Assembly: GCF_002355595.1 (NCBI RefSeq)
Contig: NZ_AP017422.1
Span: 4,340,001-4,404,000 of the forward strand
Source: Filimonas lacunae
GTDB lineage: Bacteria > Bacteroidota > Bacteroidia > Chitinophagales > Chitinophagaceae
DNA: 64,000 nucleotides
Direction of reading: 5' to 3'
The translations under genes and the position numbers were made by a program. Shown here in pieces: positions 1-10,103 of this stretch (positions within the stretch are counted from its first letter, which is position 1; each line of letters starts with the position of its first letter). Below the pieces are notes generated by a model. It searched no databases. It was given only the letters and a program-made list of their open reading frames with translations, and was not told the DNA's origin.

Positions 1-840
1 TTTGCGCGCCGCTTCTGCTTTATCAAATGCCCCTGCCAGCTCTTCATATGTTTTAACGCCTGCATCAGGTTTTCCAATATAGAAATATCCCTGAAAGCCA
101 GTAAGGGGTAATGAACCTGCCACGATAGGTGTGCCGGACACCACTGCACTTAAACAAACAGCCGGATTTTCCTGCCTGACAGCATCCGCCATTTTTAACA
201 CCGCACTTTTCGGAAATATCGCCTCCACCATAGGTTTCTGCCCTAAGCTGATGCCGGCTTTATTTTCCCAAATAGTTACCTGGTTATCTTTACAATAAGC
301 AGGTTGCAGATAAAAAGAAGATTCCGGGTCTCCGCCAATATCGCCATCGCGACTAAACTTTTTACCCGTTACCCCACCATAAGCCCAACAAAGTGTAACA
401 CCAGCAGGCACCTGGTCGGCCTTTATCTGTAACAGCATACCTTCCTTATCTGCCAGCGGTATCACTTTCAGGCTTAGCTTACCTTTACCCAACAGCTTGT
501 CACTTATTTCGTACAGCATACAGCCAGGACGATATACCGTTGTTACCTCCTGCGCATCCATCAGCCATTTACTTTCGTTACCGTGCATCAGGCCCAAACG
601 CAAACTACCGCCCATACCGGGCAGATATAAAGCAAATTCAGGCAAATCGCCTGCTTCTACCCTAAAAGCAGTGTTACTTCCATATAAGGCCCGGTTAAAA
701 CGTTGTTTACCGTTCACTTTTACAAAATCGCTGCCCTGCGGCCGGTAATGCCACTCACTCATCACCTGTTGTTGCTGTGCCCGGGCACTGCCCCAGCACA
801 ATAACAACCCTATACCTGCTGTAACTATTCTTTTCGGCAT
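1..840 (-). CDS. DUF4450 domain protein, C-terminus cut by window edge
   Basis: The reading frame is open from an ATG at 840 down to base 1, giving the first 280 residues of a longer protein. A signal peptide of about 21 residues ends in ARAQQQ, so the product is exported. Residues 25-120 carry phrases typical of DUF4450, such as FNRALYGSNTAFRVEAGDLP and LYLPGMGGSLRLG. Members of this family are large secreted proteins of Bacteroidota often found in polysaccharide-use loci; a glycosidase role is suspected for some but I cannot show it here. No same-strand partner lies just upstream, so its operon, if any, is to the left of the window. Confidence 0.8.
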   Translation of the reverse strand, partial: MPKRIVTAGIGLLLCWGSARAQQQQVMSEWHYRPQGSDFVKVNGKQRFNRALYGSNTAFRVEAGDLPEFALYLPGMGGSLRLGLMHGNESKWLMDAQEVTTVYRPGCMLYEISDKLLGKGKLSLKVIPLADKEGMLLQIKADQVPAGVTLCWAYGGVTGKKFSRDGDIGGDPESSFYLQPAYCKDNQVTIWENKAGISLGQKPMVEAIFPKSAVLKMADAVRQENPAVCLSAVVSGTPIVAGSLPLTGFQGYFYIGKPDAGVKTYEELAGAFDKAEAARK

Positions 841-1175
841 GTTTCCTTTCCTGGTCTGTTGCATATCGTTAAAAAAATTAAAGCTAACAGGGTATACAAC
901 TATTGGCTGCATCCCTATTAACTTCTTTGACTATAGGTGATTGTGTTTGTTTATTATCCGGGTGATTTTATTTGCTTCAGCAGCTTACTAACACCACCGT
1001 ATGCACACAGCATTAAGGAAGGCAACAGCAAGCAAAAAGAAATAGCATCAACAATCTGAGCAGCGATATTATCAACTACCCGCAAAAAAACTATCCTGTC
1101 TTATCCTGTATTGCACAAAAGAAGGGAATCTTTTGCTTATTGAGCTTACTTATGCTTACAAAGCCATAAAAACTA
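841..1175. other. Intergenic stretch, no gene seen
   Basis: This AT-rich stretch separates the start of the DUF4450 gene from the terminator of the next gene. It should hold the DUF4450 promoter. I see no convincing reading frame, RNA gene or repeat in it. Confidence 0.5.
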
Positions 1176-1213
1176 AAAACGGCCATCTCACCAGGCCAGG
1201 AGATGGCCGTTTT
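1176..1213 (-). terminator. Terminator hairpin after the PorT-like gene
   Basis: Two perfectly complementary 14-base arms (1176-1189 and 1200-1213) enclose a 10-base loop. The arms begin and end in A and T runs, so the hairpin can work in both directions. It begins two bases beyond the stop of the gene at 1216-1791. Confidence 0.8.
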
Positions 1214-1215
1214 GT

Positions 1216-1791
1216 TTAAAACACATAAAATATACTTGCCTGTATGGTATTATTCTTAAAATCATTATTCACATTAGAGATATCAAAGTTACCCACCTTC
1301 GATAATCCGTATATATACCTGGCTCCCACGCCTAATCCTATACGTGATTGATACCCTATTCCCCCGGCTGCCGCTATATCTATCTTCTTAGCAAAATCAT
1401 CTTTACTCCAGCCGGCTACTTTTTCATTCGCCTTCATACCAAACTGCGGGCCTGCTTCTACAAAAAAACCAGACTGGGCTCTATACTTCAACAGAAACGG
1501 TATAGAGATGTAATTAAGCTTCAGATCCTGATCGCCCAAAGAGCCCCCTTTTATTTTTGCACCCTGTGTAGAGAATAGAATGTCTTCCTGGATAAGGATA
1601 CGGTCGGTGATTTTAAAAGCCATAGTGAAGCCTGCATGAAAACCATAAAGCGGATCGGTAGGAAAAGAAGCATTGGTAAAATTGCTAACGTTACCCCCTG
1701 CTTTTAATCCAAACTCTAATCGTGAAAACAATCCCTGGCTAAACCCTTTTGTAGCAAACAGGGTTAAAATAATAACGAGTGTTTTTTTCAT
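1216..1791 (-). CDS. Outer-membrane beta-barrel protein, PorT type
   Basis: The 191-residue product begins with a signal peptide (MKKTLVIILTLFATKGFSQ), then alternating short beta strands such as FGLKAGGNVSNF and GFHAGFTMAFKI, and ends in aromatic FYVF. This is the pattern of the small outer-membrane barrel family (PF13568). The role is unknown. The ATG at 1791 was chosen because the signal peptide starts there; an upstream in-frame extension to 1869 adds only a poor N-terminus. It lies 96 bases downstream of the LytTR regulator on the same strand and may be cotranscribed with it or controlled by it. Confidence 0.8.
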   Translation of the reverse strand: MKKTLVIILTLFATKGFSQGLFSRLEFGLKAGGNVSNFTNASFPTDPLYGFHAGFTMAFKITDRILIQEDILFSTQGAKIKGGSLGDQDLKLNYISIPFLLKYRAQSGFFVEAGPQFGMKANEKVAGWSKDDFAKKIDIAAAGGIGYQSRIGLGVGARYIYGLSKVGNFDISNVNNDFKNNTIQASIFYVF

Positions 1792-1887
1792 TGTACGTTT
1801 ATTTAATAGTCGCACAAAGATGCCCACGCAGACAAAAGAAGGAAAGCAGAAACCACCCGGCCGGGACAAAATAGCTCCTGAGTGGAC

Positions 1888-2649
1888 CTAACTATTCGCC
1901 AGCCACTCTAAAAAAGGCGCCACCCGTGCTTTACTAACCGTAATGCGCTCCGGGAAGGCAATGGTAAGGTTCAGCGATAACCTGCGGGAAAAGAAGCTGG
2001 ACACATCTGTAATTACATTCCTGTGCACCAGAAACTGCCGGTTTACCCGGAAGTACTCCGAGCCACCCAGTTTTTCCAGCTCGTCCAGCGATTTGTTGGG
2101 ATAATACACTTTGCCATGAAACGTATGCAAATGAATAATATCATTAGCCAGGTAAGCAATAGCCACCTCTGCAAACTTTACAGGAATAATCCTGTCCTGG
2201 TGGTACACTAACACAGAAGAAGCTTTACGTCCCTTATCCTGTAGCAATTGAATTAACGAGTGATAGGCCGGCACCTGGTCACGCGCAAATGCCTTCTTCA
2301 ACTGGTAATATCTATTCAACGCCTTCTCCAGTATTTGACTGGTAAAAGGCTTTAGTATATAATCGATGCCATTTACCTTAAAAGCATCCAACGCATACTC
2401 ATCATAAGCCGTACAAAATATAACGGGTATGGCATGCGCAACGGCGATAAATATTTCAAAGCTTAAACCATCGCCCAACTGAATATCGCTGAAGATGACA
2501 TCAATGTCATTCCTGCCGTTCAGGTACGGTATGGCTTCCTGTACTGAACCCAGCTGCACTACCTGCAATGGCTCCTGTATTAATTTCCGGAGATTGATCT
2601 CCAGATCTTCCGCTACTACCCGCTCATCTTCAATGATCACGATATTCAT
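1888..2649 (-). CDS. LytTR-family response regulator
   Basis: The 253-residue protein has a receiver domain (residues 1-120) with acidic E7/D8, phosphoacceptor D55 in VIFSDIQ and conserved K100 in YILKPF. A LytTR DNA-binding domain follows at about 150-250 (the YFRVNRQFLVHRNVI segment is typical). It should be phosphorylated by the kinase encoded just upstream, whose 3' end overlaps its start by 20 bases, implying translational coupling. Target genes are unknown; the PorT-like gene downstream is an obvious candidate. Family assignment is sure, function is inferred. Confidence 0.92.
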   Translation of the reverse strand: MNIVIIEDERVVAEDLEINLRKLIQEPLQVVQLGSVQEAIPYLNGRNDIDVIFSDIQLGDGLSFEIFIAVAHAIPVIFCTAYDEYALDAFKVNGIDYILKPFTSQILEKALNRYYQLKKAFARDQVPAYHSLIQLLQDKGRKASSVLVYHQDRIIPVKFAEVAIAYLANDIIHLHTFHGKVYYPNKSLDELEKLGGSEYFRVNRQFLVHRNVITDVSSFFSRRLSLNLTIAFPERITVSKARVAPFLEWLANS

Positions 2650-3673
2650 CCGACAACAATTTAATGCTTACAGAAAAGGAGTATTCTTTTTCATCCACCA
2701 CTATTTCATCCCCCGATAGTATACGGGATCTTTCAGCAAGATTAGCCAACCCATAATGTGCAGATGGCAGGGCAATAGTTCTTCTTTTTAAGTTATTGCA
2801 TACCACTATACGCCCGTTGCTGCAATATACCTGCACTGATAAAGGCGCCATACAGGTAAGCTCGTTATGCTTAATGGCATTTTCCAATAAAGGCTGCAAC
2901 GAAAAGGCAGGCAGGTAATAGCGCTGTCTTATTTCAGCTGGAATATCTATTGCACACTTCAATGCTTCCCCAAAACGAATACGCTGCATTTCCAGGTAGC
3001 TTTCCAGTATTCCAAGCTCTTCCGCTACCAAAGCAGTTTTAGCCGTATGATGATGAATAGAAGCCCTGAGAAAATTGGCCAGATGCACAATATAAGAATC
3101 CCCCATATCCTGGTTGGTGTGATAAAGCGCTTTTACCGTGTTAAGCGCATTAAATAGAAAATGAGGATGTATCTGCTGTTTTAATAAAAGGTTAGCAGCT
3201 TCTGTATGTACCGTTTTTAGTCGCGAAAGCTCCAGATCGCTATGCAACCGGATGCTCTGCAAAATCACAAAGTCATGCACCACTATCACCACCGTGTTCA
3301 CCACTATACCTGCCAGCACAAATATCAGCAGGTACACAGCATAAGAGTAACGATACTGCTGCGGAGAAATGAAGTCGAAAACCGGGGCCAGCACCAGGTA
3401 AATAACCAGACTGGCTACATAAGTACATACAAACCGATATTGCTTAAATGTGCTGGTATGCACCACAAGCCGCCGGCTCAACAGCTTCATAATGGCCACA
3501 TTGGCAAAGCTGATCAAGCCCAGCGCTACCGCCGTCATTACCCCATACAACAGCTTATGCAGCTCTGTTTCCTCTAACATAAAGGTGAGAAAAAGCAGCA
3601 CAGCCATGCTGAATACTATAATCAGCACCCAGTTAATACGCACCAGGTTTTTAACCGGTAATACAGGTTTCAT
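2630..3673 (-). CDS. LytS-type sensor histidine kinase
   Basis: The 347-residue protein has four predicted membrane helices (about residues 15-33, 45-65, 83-101, 114-134) followed by a His_kinase domain (PF06580) with phosphoacceptor H171 in IHPHFLFNALNT, and a C-terminal ATPase domain with the N-box phrase LLENAIKHN. The ATG at 3673 is preferred; an in-frame TTG at 3682 would add three residues. There is no large extracellular sensor, so the signal is probably sensed in the membrane. It forms an overlapping pair with the LytTR regulator. Confidence 0.92.
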   Translation of the reverse strand: MKPVLPVKNLVRINWVLIIVFSMAVLLFLTFMLEETELHKLLYGVMTAVALGLISFANVAIMKLLSRRLVVHTSTFKQYRFVCTYVASLVIYLVLAPVFDFISPQQYRYSYAVYLLIFVLAGIVVNTVVIVVHDFVILQSIRLHSDLELSRLKTVHTEAANLLLKQQIHPHFLFNALNTVKALYHTNQDMGDSYIVHLANFLRASIHHHTAKTALVAEELGILESYLEMQRIRFGEALKCAIDIPAEIRQRYYLPAFSLQPLLENAIKHNELTCMAPLSVQVYCSNGRIVVCNNLKRRTIALPSAHYGLANLAERSRILSGDEIVVDEKEYSFSVSIKLLSDEYRDH

Positions 3674-3787
3674 AACCCGCAAATTATCCGAACCCGACCA
3701 GCCTGCAACTGATAACGGGCCAAAGGGACAAATTCACACCCGAACAGGCCTATAGCCGGCTGAATGGACGGCCAATAAAAACAAAAA

Positions 3788-3812
3788 GGCAAACAGTAAA
3801 ATACTGCTTGCC
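3788..3812 (-). terminator. Terminator of the SusCD-TlpA operon
   Basis: Arms 3788-3798 and 3802-3812 pair with one mismatch around a 3-base loop. On the minus strand the hairpin is followed by a run of T (CCTTTTTG), as in an intrinsic terminator. It lies about 30 bases after the stop of the thioredoxin-like gene. Confidence 0.75.
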
Positions 3813-3843
3813 TTATACTATTGGTAAAAGGGGAATACGAATC

Positions 3844-5298
3844 TTATCCTTTCTGCGCCAGTTCTATCATAGCGCTCACCTCTTCTACAGCGGCGTCTTC
3901 GCCTTCTGAGAAACCCGTGAAACGGAAACGGATATCGCCGTTTTTGTCTACAATAAACTTGGTGGGAATACCAGACACTTTATAACTGGTTACTACTTCG
4001 TTAACACCTTTGGCATTTTTCAGATCCATCAATACCTCGAAAGGATATTTATTGTCTGTAATATATGCTTTGGCGCTGGCGGTAGCGTTTTCTTCTTTTT
4101 CCCATGTGTGTATAAACAGGAATTGCACATCGGAGTTGCTGCCGTATTTAGCTTGTGCCAGCTTCATGGCAGGGAAAGAACGTTTGCAGGGACCGCACCA
4201 GGTAGCCCAGAAATCCACTACCACTGTTTTGCCTTTGTAATCGGCCAATGATACAGTTTTACCATTCACATCTTTCAGTGTAAACAAAGGAGCCGTTTCT
4301 TTAATCATCTGCTTCGCCAGGTCTTTCCTGATCTTTGCGGCCAGTTGTTTATTTACGGTTGCCATGTACTCATCGTAACCGGCGTCAGAGCCTTTTACTT
4401 TGGCATACAGGCGCTTTAACGTGGCTTTCATTTCACCGGTAGCCTGCCCTTCTTTAACAGACTCGTCAATGACATCAAAAGCTTCGTTGTTCTTTCCCAG
4501 CTTTTCCAGCACCTGCACATAGGCAGAATTGGTAGCAGCGCTCACTGTTTTAGAACTGTCATGCGCCTCTTTCAAAATAGGTAAAGCTTCTTCATAACGT
4601 TTCTGATCAACATACACACTTGCCAGTTGTGTGCTATAGCCCCTGAAGCCCATAGCGGCAAAGCCTGCACCGGGTTCATTACGTTTAGTGGTAAGATATT
4701 CATACGAAATGGCTCTTGCCTTCTTATACAAATCGGCTGCTTCTGCCAGGTGCCCTTTTTTACGCAGTGCCTGAGCGGCAGAAGCGTACCCTTCCCCTCT
4801 CCACGGGCCGGTTTCAATCTGACCAGCGTAATACACCGCCTTCTCTACGTTATCCTCATTGGCATAAGCAGTAGATACAGAGTTGCGCGCATAGTCATAT
4901 ACAATACGATCGCTGCCCAGCTTTTCAGGAGGATATTTGCTGATCCAGGCTTTAAACATTTCCTCCTTCTTTACCGGGTCTTTTTCATTGTAGATAGGTT
5001 CTACTTCTGAATCTCTTACCACCTGGCCTAACGGAAATTTTACCCTGTCGGCTTTGGTGATAGAATCGGACACGTTTATTTCATTCAACTGGTAAAAGAA
5101 GCGGCGGGCAGTAAGCCAATCATCTTCCTTATCGCTTTTCAGCAATTGGTATAAGGTATTTTTCAGCAAAGCCTTATCCTTTTCATCGGAGCTTTTGGCC
5201 AGGCGTGTATAATATTGGATAGTGCTATCTGTATTCTGTGCCCATCCCTGGTACAGGCTGCCAGCCAGCAAAACCGTAAGCATCACTTTAGTGCGCAT
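3844..5298 (-). CDS. TlpA-like periplasmic thioredoxin with helical-repeat N-domain
   Basis: The 484-residue protein has a signal peptide ending near WAQN, a helical TPR-like region (about 100-300; repeats such as AAQALRKKGHLAEAADLYKKA), and a C-terminal thioredoxin fold (about 333-480). The redox motif WCGPC (C368, C371) and a cis-proline at SGIPTKF (about 445) are present, so it should be an active periplasmic or outer-membrane-facing disulfide reductase. It is the last gene of the operon with SusD (28 bases upstream) and SusC. TlpA-type proteins commonly follow SusCD pairs in Chitinophagaceae, but the substrate is unknown. Confidence 0.9.
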   Translation of the reverse strand: MRTKVMLTVLLAGSLYQGWAQNTDSTIQYYTRLAKSSDEKDKALLKNTLYQLLKSDKEDDWLTARRFFYQLNEINVSDSITKADRVKFPLGQVVRDSEVEPIYNEKDPVKKEEMFKAWISKYPPEKLGSDRIVYDYARNSVSTAYANEDNVEKAVYYAGQIETGPWRGEGYASAAQALRKKGHLAEAADLYKKARAISYEYLTTKRNEPGAGFAAMGFRGYSTQLASVYVDQKRYEEALPILKEAHDSSKTVSAATNSAYVQVLEKLGKNNEAFDVIDESVKEGQATGEMKATLKRLYAKVKGSDAGYDEYMATVNKQLAAKIRKDLAKQMIKETAPLFTLKDVNGKTVSLADYKGKTVVVDFWATWCGPCKRSFPAMKLAQAKYGSNSDVQFLFIHTWEKEENATASAKAYITDNKYPFEVLMDLKNAKGVNEVVTSYKVSGIPTKFIVDKNGDIRFRFTGFSEGEDAAVEEVSAMIELAQKG

Positions 5299-5326
5299 GT
5301 TATAGGTTTAAATGTTTTTCAGATCC

Positions 5327-6712
5327 TTATTTATAGCCGTCGTTATCCAGCAGGTTAATATTCGCGCTTCTTGAACTTAATGGAATAGGGTATAACACCT
5401 GGAAATCTTTCCAGGATGGTTTTAACCCTTTTAATACAGATGCCTGGTTCAGGCGCTTCAGGTTTAACCACCTGTCTCCTGATTCCATAAACAACTCTAC
5501 CCATCTTTCATGCGTAAGCGCTGCCAGTACTTCGGCTTTGGTTTGTGCTGTTGTACCGGTTAAACCTGCACGGTTGCGAACTACATCTACATCCTCTTTG
5601 GCTCCTGTTACATTATCCTGGTTTGCCCTGGCTTCTGCCCTTATCAGGTATTGCTCGCCCAGGCGCAGCATAATAGGATATTCTTTGCCGGTGGTGGTAG
5701 CAGCTACTTTGTATTTATAAGGATAATAGAAGGTGCCATTAGCATTGCTAAGAGAAGCAACCCAGTTGGTTTTACGCTGGTCACCTGTTTCAAAGGCATT
5801 TACCAGGGTATCGTACAATACAAATTTGGGCGTAGTGCCTGTTGGCAGGTATTCCGAACCAAAGATAGTTTGTGGTGTGGTAGTGCTGGCCAGTGATATT
5901 TGCCAGATGGTTTCGTTACTGTTATTTAAAAACACGGTAGACAGGTCTTGCACCAGGCTATAGGTACCACTGCTGATAACAGTGGTGGCTTCCGCTTCGG
6001 CCTCAGCCCATTTACCCATATAGAAATACACCCTGGCTAACATAGCGCTTACTACATATTTGTTGGCTCTGGCCCTTTCTGTAGAAGGATAATTGGTATT
6101 CAACAGTGCTTTGGCATCTGTAAGGTCCTGCAAAATCAGAGTATACACGTCTGCTGCAGCTGAGCGTGGCAATAACGAGCCGGTGATAGCATCTGTATTC
6201 AGGTATAAAGGCACGCCACCATAGTAACTTACCAGGTAAAAATACATCCATGCCCTTACAAACTTGGCCTCACCCAGCAGCTGACTTTTTAATGTAGTGG
6301 ACAAAGGTGCATCCGGCAGAGCTACGATAGCTCCATTAGCTCTGGCTATACGCTGATACAAACCCGACCATAACACGTTGGCGGTGTTACCAGCTGCGAG
6401 GGTGTTTGTTTGATAATCAGTAAAATTGCCACTACCATAATAATAACCCTCATCGGCACTCATAGCACCATACGTGGTAACACCCCATCCGCATGTATTG
6501 GCCAGTGTGCCTGTTTGGTTACTGGCAGCCATGCGTGAATACATATTCACAATAGCAGAGGTAGCTGTAGCAGAATCAGTAAAAACTACGTTTGTTTCTA
6601 ATGCATCGGGGGGCGTATCCAGTGTAACATATTTTTTACAGGAGGTAGCACCCATTAACAATGCAGAACCTGTTAAGGCAGTGAAAGCGTATTTGTATAT
6701 ATTCAATTTCAT
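5327..6712 (-). CDS. SusD/RagB-family nutrient-binding lipoprotein
   Basis: The 461-residue protein has a lipoprotein signal with acylated C25 (GATSCKK). Helical SusD phrases follow: the N-terminal VNMYSRM segment, KSQLLGEAKFVRAWMYFYLV at about 125-145, and a C-terminal LRLGEQYLIRAEARA near 355. SusD proteins form the lid of a SusC porin and bind the nutrient at the cell surface. It sits 12 bases after susC and 28 bases before the TlpA-like gene. Length is slightly short for the family. The substrate cannot be told from sequence. Confidence 0.93.
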   Translation of the reverse strand: MKLNIYKYAFTALTGSALLMGATSCKKYVTLDTPPDALETNVVFTDSATATSAIVNMYSRMAASNQTGTLANTCGWGVTTYGAMSADEGYYYGSGNFTDYQTNTLAAGNTANVLWSGLYQRIARANGAIVALPDAPLSTTLKSQLLGEAKFVRAWMYFYLVSYYGGVPLYLNTDAITGSLLPRSAAADVYTLILQDLTDAKALLNTNYPSTERARANKYVVSAMLARVYFYMGKWAEAEAEATTVISSGTYSLVQDLSTVFLNNSNETIWQISLASTTTPQTIFGSEYLPTGTTPKFVLYDTLVNAFETGDQRKTNWVASLSNANGTFYYPYKYKVAATTTGKEYPIMLRLGEQYLIRAEARANQDNVTGAKEDVDVVRNRAGLTGTTAQTKAEVLAALTHERWVELFMESGDRWLNLKRLNQASVLKGLKPSWKDFQVLYPIPLSSRSANINLLDNDGYK

Positions 6713-6724
6713 TGGTAGTAAAAA

Positions 6725-9700
6725 TTAAAAGGTTACATTAATACCTGTGGTAAGCATGCGCAGCGGAGGCATGGAAGTGCCGGTTTCCGGATCAAATGCA
6801 TACTTGTTTTTAGTAGCCGTCCACAGGTTTTGTCCCTGTAAGTAAATCCTGAAATTGTCTATTTTCATTTTCTTCAATACCTCACGAGGTAAGTTGTAAG
6901 CCAGGTATACAGTTCTCAATTTCAGGAAAGAAGCATCACCCCAGCTGGCAGAAGAGCTGCCATAATAAGCGTAAGCACCAGTATAATTACCACCAGTGGT
7001 ATATCGTGGCTTGCTGGCATTATCACCTGCTTTAGTCCATACATTATCTAACCAATAAGCTGTCTGATTACCATTATCCAGGTTGCCTGGTGAAGTATTA
7101 GGATAGATATTACCATCCTGTTTAGTAAACTGGAAGAAGAAGCTCAGCTCAATACCTTTATAATTGAAAGTATTGTTGATACCACCGTACATTTTAGGTG
7201 CAGTATAACCAATAACACCCCTGTCAGAACTGTAGTTAGGAGTAAAGGTGAGTGTGTCTTTAGTCATATTCTTATACACCGGGTTGCCGGTTGCTTTATC
7301 TACACCCTGGTATATATAACGCAATACAGCACTCAACGGCTGACCCAGTGTTTGGGGGTTATAATAGAAATACTGTGGGCTTGCAGTAATCAGCCTGGTT
7401 CTGGGTATAGTAATATTAAAAGAAGTATTCCAGGTAAAATCTTTTTTGGCGATATTATGTGTAGTCAGTTCTACCTCAAAACCTCTGTTTTGAATCAACG
7501 CATCAAAGTTGGCTACCGTAGAGTTAAATCCAACCTGTGACGACAGGTTGATATAGCCCAGCTGATCCGGTGTTCTGTTGCGATAGTAATTGGCCGTTAA
7601 TTCAATTCTCTTTTTCAGGAAAGCCAGGTCTAAACCAAACTCCATTTTATAGGTGCTTTGCCAATGCAAATTCGGATTATCTATCCTGGAAGGGTTCAAA
7701 GCAGGAACGCCCTGATAAGCAGTACCTGCGCCATAAGTAGCTGCAAAAGAATAATCTGCAATCTGGTCGTTACCGGTTTTACCATAGCTCGCGCGCAGCT
7801 TACCAAAAGACAGGAATTTCAGCGATTGAGCAAAAGATTCGTTGGTAAACACCCAGGCAGCACCCAAATCCCAGAAGGTTCCAAACTTGTTGTTGGCACC
7901 AAAACGGGAAGAGCCATCACGCCTTAACACTGCATTCAGGATATATTTACCATCCCAATTATAGGTAGCACGACCAAACAGAGAGTTGTAGCGATACTGC
8001 ACATAGCTGGTGCTGGGTGTACTGAATGTACCCGCACTGGCATAAGAACCCATTAAAGCCAGGGAACTATAGTTGTCGCCATTTAATTTAAGCGATGTGT
8101 TCTGTGAGTTATGGAAAGTAGCACCTACTAAAGTAGACAACTTACCCAGCGAGATATTTCTATTATAAGTAATCTGCGGCTCTACTATATAAGAACGCTG
8201 ATTTATATAAGCAAAAAGAGAGGAATTGGTTAAGGTAGCGCCGGCAAATGGATTTTTGGCCACACCAGGCGTACGTGTATTCTGATCCAGACTTACCGAA
8301 TTATACCCTACACTGGTTTTGATATCCAAACCAGGTAATACCGTATAACGCAACATTACATTGGTAAGCAAGTTGTGTGTTTTGCCATAATAACCTATTA
8401 ACTGGTAAGCCGCCGGGTTGTTTAAATAATAGCTCTGCCAGAAATAAGTACCATCTGCATTTTTAACAGGCATGTTCGGCGGCAGGTTATATAAAGTACT
8501 AAGGTCGTTGCCAAGCAGGTTAGTGTTATCGTAAGAATATAGAACAGATGCATTCGCATTAAAACGCTTGTCCAGCGAGCTGTGATCTACATTTAAACGC
8601 GTAGAGATCCTGTCCGATTTATACGATCCCGGGAAAACAGGGGTTTCGTGATGATACCCTGCGTTCAGCAAAAAGCGGGTGCGCTGGTCGCCACCGGAAA
8701 TAGTGGCTTGCGCATCGCTGGTACCGGCGGTACCGCCCATTAGCGTTCTTTGCCAGTCGGTATATGCATTCTGATCCCAGGTTACCAGGTCCGGTGCATT
8801 CGCAGCAGTAGGTGTAATGCCGTCATTGGCAAAAGCCTGCTTACGCATAGCGAGGTACTGCTGCGTATTCATCATAGGAATATAATGCGCTACCTTACCC
8901 CAGCCGCGGTATAATTTCACATCTACTTTGGTTTTACCGGCTTTACCTTTTTTGGTAGTGATCATTACCACACCATTCGAGCCACGGGTACCGTAAATAG
9001 CCGTAGCATCCGCATCTTTCAAAATGTCTATTCTTTCAATGTCTTCCGGATTAATCATAGAAAACGGGCTTAAACCGCCTGCAGCAGCAAAAGCACCGCG
9101 GCTGTTTAAATCGTTGGAAACCGGGAAACTGTTATCGTTCATGTTAAAAGGCACACCATCAATCAGGAACAAAGGCTGTACGCCTGCACCGGTAGGATCA
9201 ATAGAGTTTTGACCACGTATCTGTATAGTAACACGGCTGCCTGGCAAACCATTGGCTTGTGTAATTACTGCACCTGCAACACGTCCCTGTAAAGCATTCA
9301 GCGGGTTTTGTACGGGTTGCTTTTTAATATCTTCAGCGGTAATAGAAGCAATAGAAGCAGTGGCCTCGCGCCTTACCGAAGAACCATAACCAATCATTAC
9401 CACTTCATCCAGGCTGCTTACAACCGTTTTCATTACAAAAGCCAGTTCCGTTCTGCCTTGTAGCTTTATTTCCAGTTGCTCCATATTCAAACTGGAAAAC
9501 ACCAGGATAGCGTCCTTGTCAATGTTTGTTAACTCAAATTCACCATTTGCACCGCTGATGCCTACTACCTTACCATCTTTCACTTTAATGGTAACACCGG
9601 CAACAGGTTCCCCATTTTCATTGGTGATACGGCCCCGCACCAATGGAGGTGCCGCCTGCAAAGCGTTAGCAGAAGATTCAGGGTTGTCGGCTTTGGGAGA

Positions 9701-10042
9701 AATGATCACATATTTATTATTGATCTTAAAACCCAATGGCTGTTTGCTTAACACAGCCTGCACAGCAGCTTCTACCGATACATTATTGATACTAATGCTT
9801 ACCGGGTGCGCTGTTTGTAATAATTTTTTGCCATAAATAAAACTATAACCACTTTGTTTTTCAATTTCCGCGAACACTTTGTCCAGTGTTGCGTTATTAA
9901 ATTTCAGCGAAACCTGCTGTGAATAAGTGCGGGCACTTACCTGCAACATGGTAGCCAGTAGTAAAACAGTCGTCAGCTTCATCACTATCAGTAGTTTACG
10001 TTTGGGGCACGGCGCGTCCTTGCCGTTTGAGAAAATCAGCAT
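6725..10042 (-). CDS. SusC/RagA TonB-linked outer-membrane transporter with STN domain
   Basis: The 1105-residue protein has a long Chitinophagaceae-type signal region (second methionine at residue 21, cleavage near VSARTYSQ), an STN domain at about 44-118 (VSLKFNNATLDKVFAEIEKQ), a carboxypeptidase-like domain at about 135-205, the plug (GYGSSVRREATAS to about 370) and a barrel ending in INVTF. The STN domain marks it as a transducer: ligand binding is passed to the FecR protein, which releases the ECF sigma factor. Both partners are encoded just upstream. It imports an unidentified ligand with SusD. Confidence 0.95.
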   Translation of the reverse strand: MLIFSNGKDAPCPKRKLLIVMKLTTVLLLATMLQVSARTYSQQVSLKFNNATLDKVFAEIEKQSGYSFIYGKKLLQTAHPVSISINNVSVEAAVQAVLSKQPLGFKINNKYVIISPKADNPESSANALQAAPPLVRGRITNENGEPVAGVTIKVKDGKVVGISGANGEFELTNIDKDAILVFSSLNMEQLEIKLQGRTELAFVMKTVVSSLDEVVMIGYGSSVRREATASIASITAEDIKKQPVQNPLNALQGRVAGAVITQANGLPGSRVTIQIRGQNSIDPTGAGVQPLFLIDGVPFNMNDNSFPVSNDLNSRGAFAAAGGLSPFSMINPEDIERIDILKDADATAIYGTRGSNGVVMITTKKGKAGKTKVDVKLYRGWGKVAHYIPMMNTQQYLAMRKQAFANDGITPTAANAPDLVTWDQNAYTDWQRTLMGGTAGTSDAQATISGGDQRTRFLLNAGYHHETPVFPGSYKSDRISTRLNVDHSSLDKRFNANASVLYSYDNTNLLGNDLSTLYNLPPNMPVKNADGTYFWQSYYLNNPAAYQLIGYYGKTHNLLTNVMLRYTVLPGLDIKTSVGYNSVSLDQNTRTPGVAKNPFAGATLTNSSLFAYINQRSYIVEPQITYNRNISLGKLSTLVGATFHNSQNTSLKLNGDNYSSLALMGSYASAGTFSTPSTSYVQYRYNSLFGRATYNWDGKYILNAVLRRDGSSRFGANNKFGTFWDLGAAWVFTNESFAQSLKFLSFGKLRASYGKTGNDQIADYSFAATYGAGTAYQGVPALNPSRIDNPNLHWQSTYKMEFGLDLAFLKKRIELTANYYRNRTPDQLGYINLSSQVGFNSTVANFDALIQNRGFEVELTTHNIAKKDFTWNTSFNITIPRTRLITASPQYFYYNPQTLGQPLSAVLRYIYQGVDKATGNPVYKNMTKDTLTFTPNYSSDRGVIGYTAPKMYGGINNTFNYKGIELSFFFQFTKQDGNIYPNTSPGNLDNGNQTAYWLDNVWTKAGDNASKPRYTTGGNYTGAYAYYGSSSASWGDASFLKLRTVYLAYNLPREVLKKMKIDNFRIYLQGQNLWTATKNKYAFDPETGTSMPPLRMLTTGINVTF

Positions 10043-10103
10043 AGCTTTGGGCTTGTGTTTAGGTGATTAATTACGATTCCAGTCTATTTATTCATCTTAT
10101 TCC

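Noticed and set aside
1-840. A SusC/SusD partner for the DUF4450 protein.
   Set aside because: None is present in the window; any partner would lie to the left of the edge.
3242-3577. Plus-strand 111-residue frame opposite the LytS kinase gene.
   Set aside because: It lies wholly within a well-supported gene on the other strand and has no recognisable features.
3674-3682. TTG start for the first LytS kinase.
   Set aside because: An ATG three codons downstream (3673) fits better.
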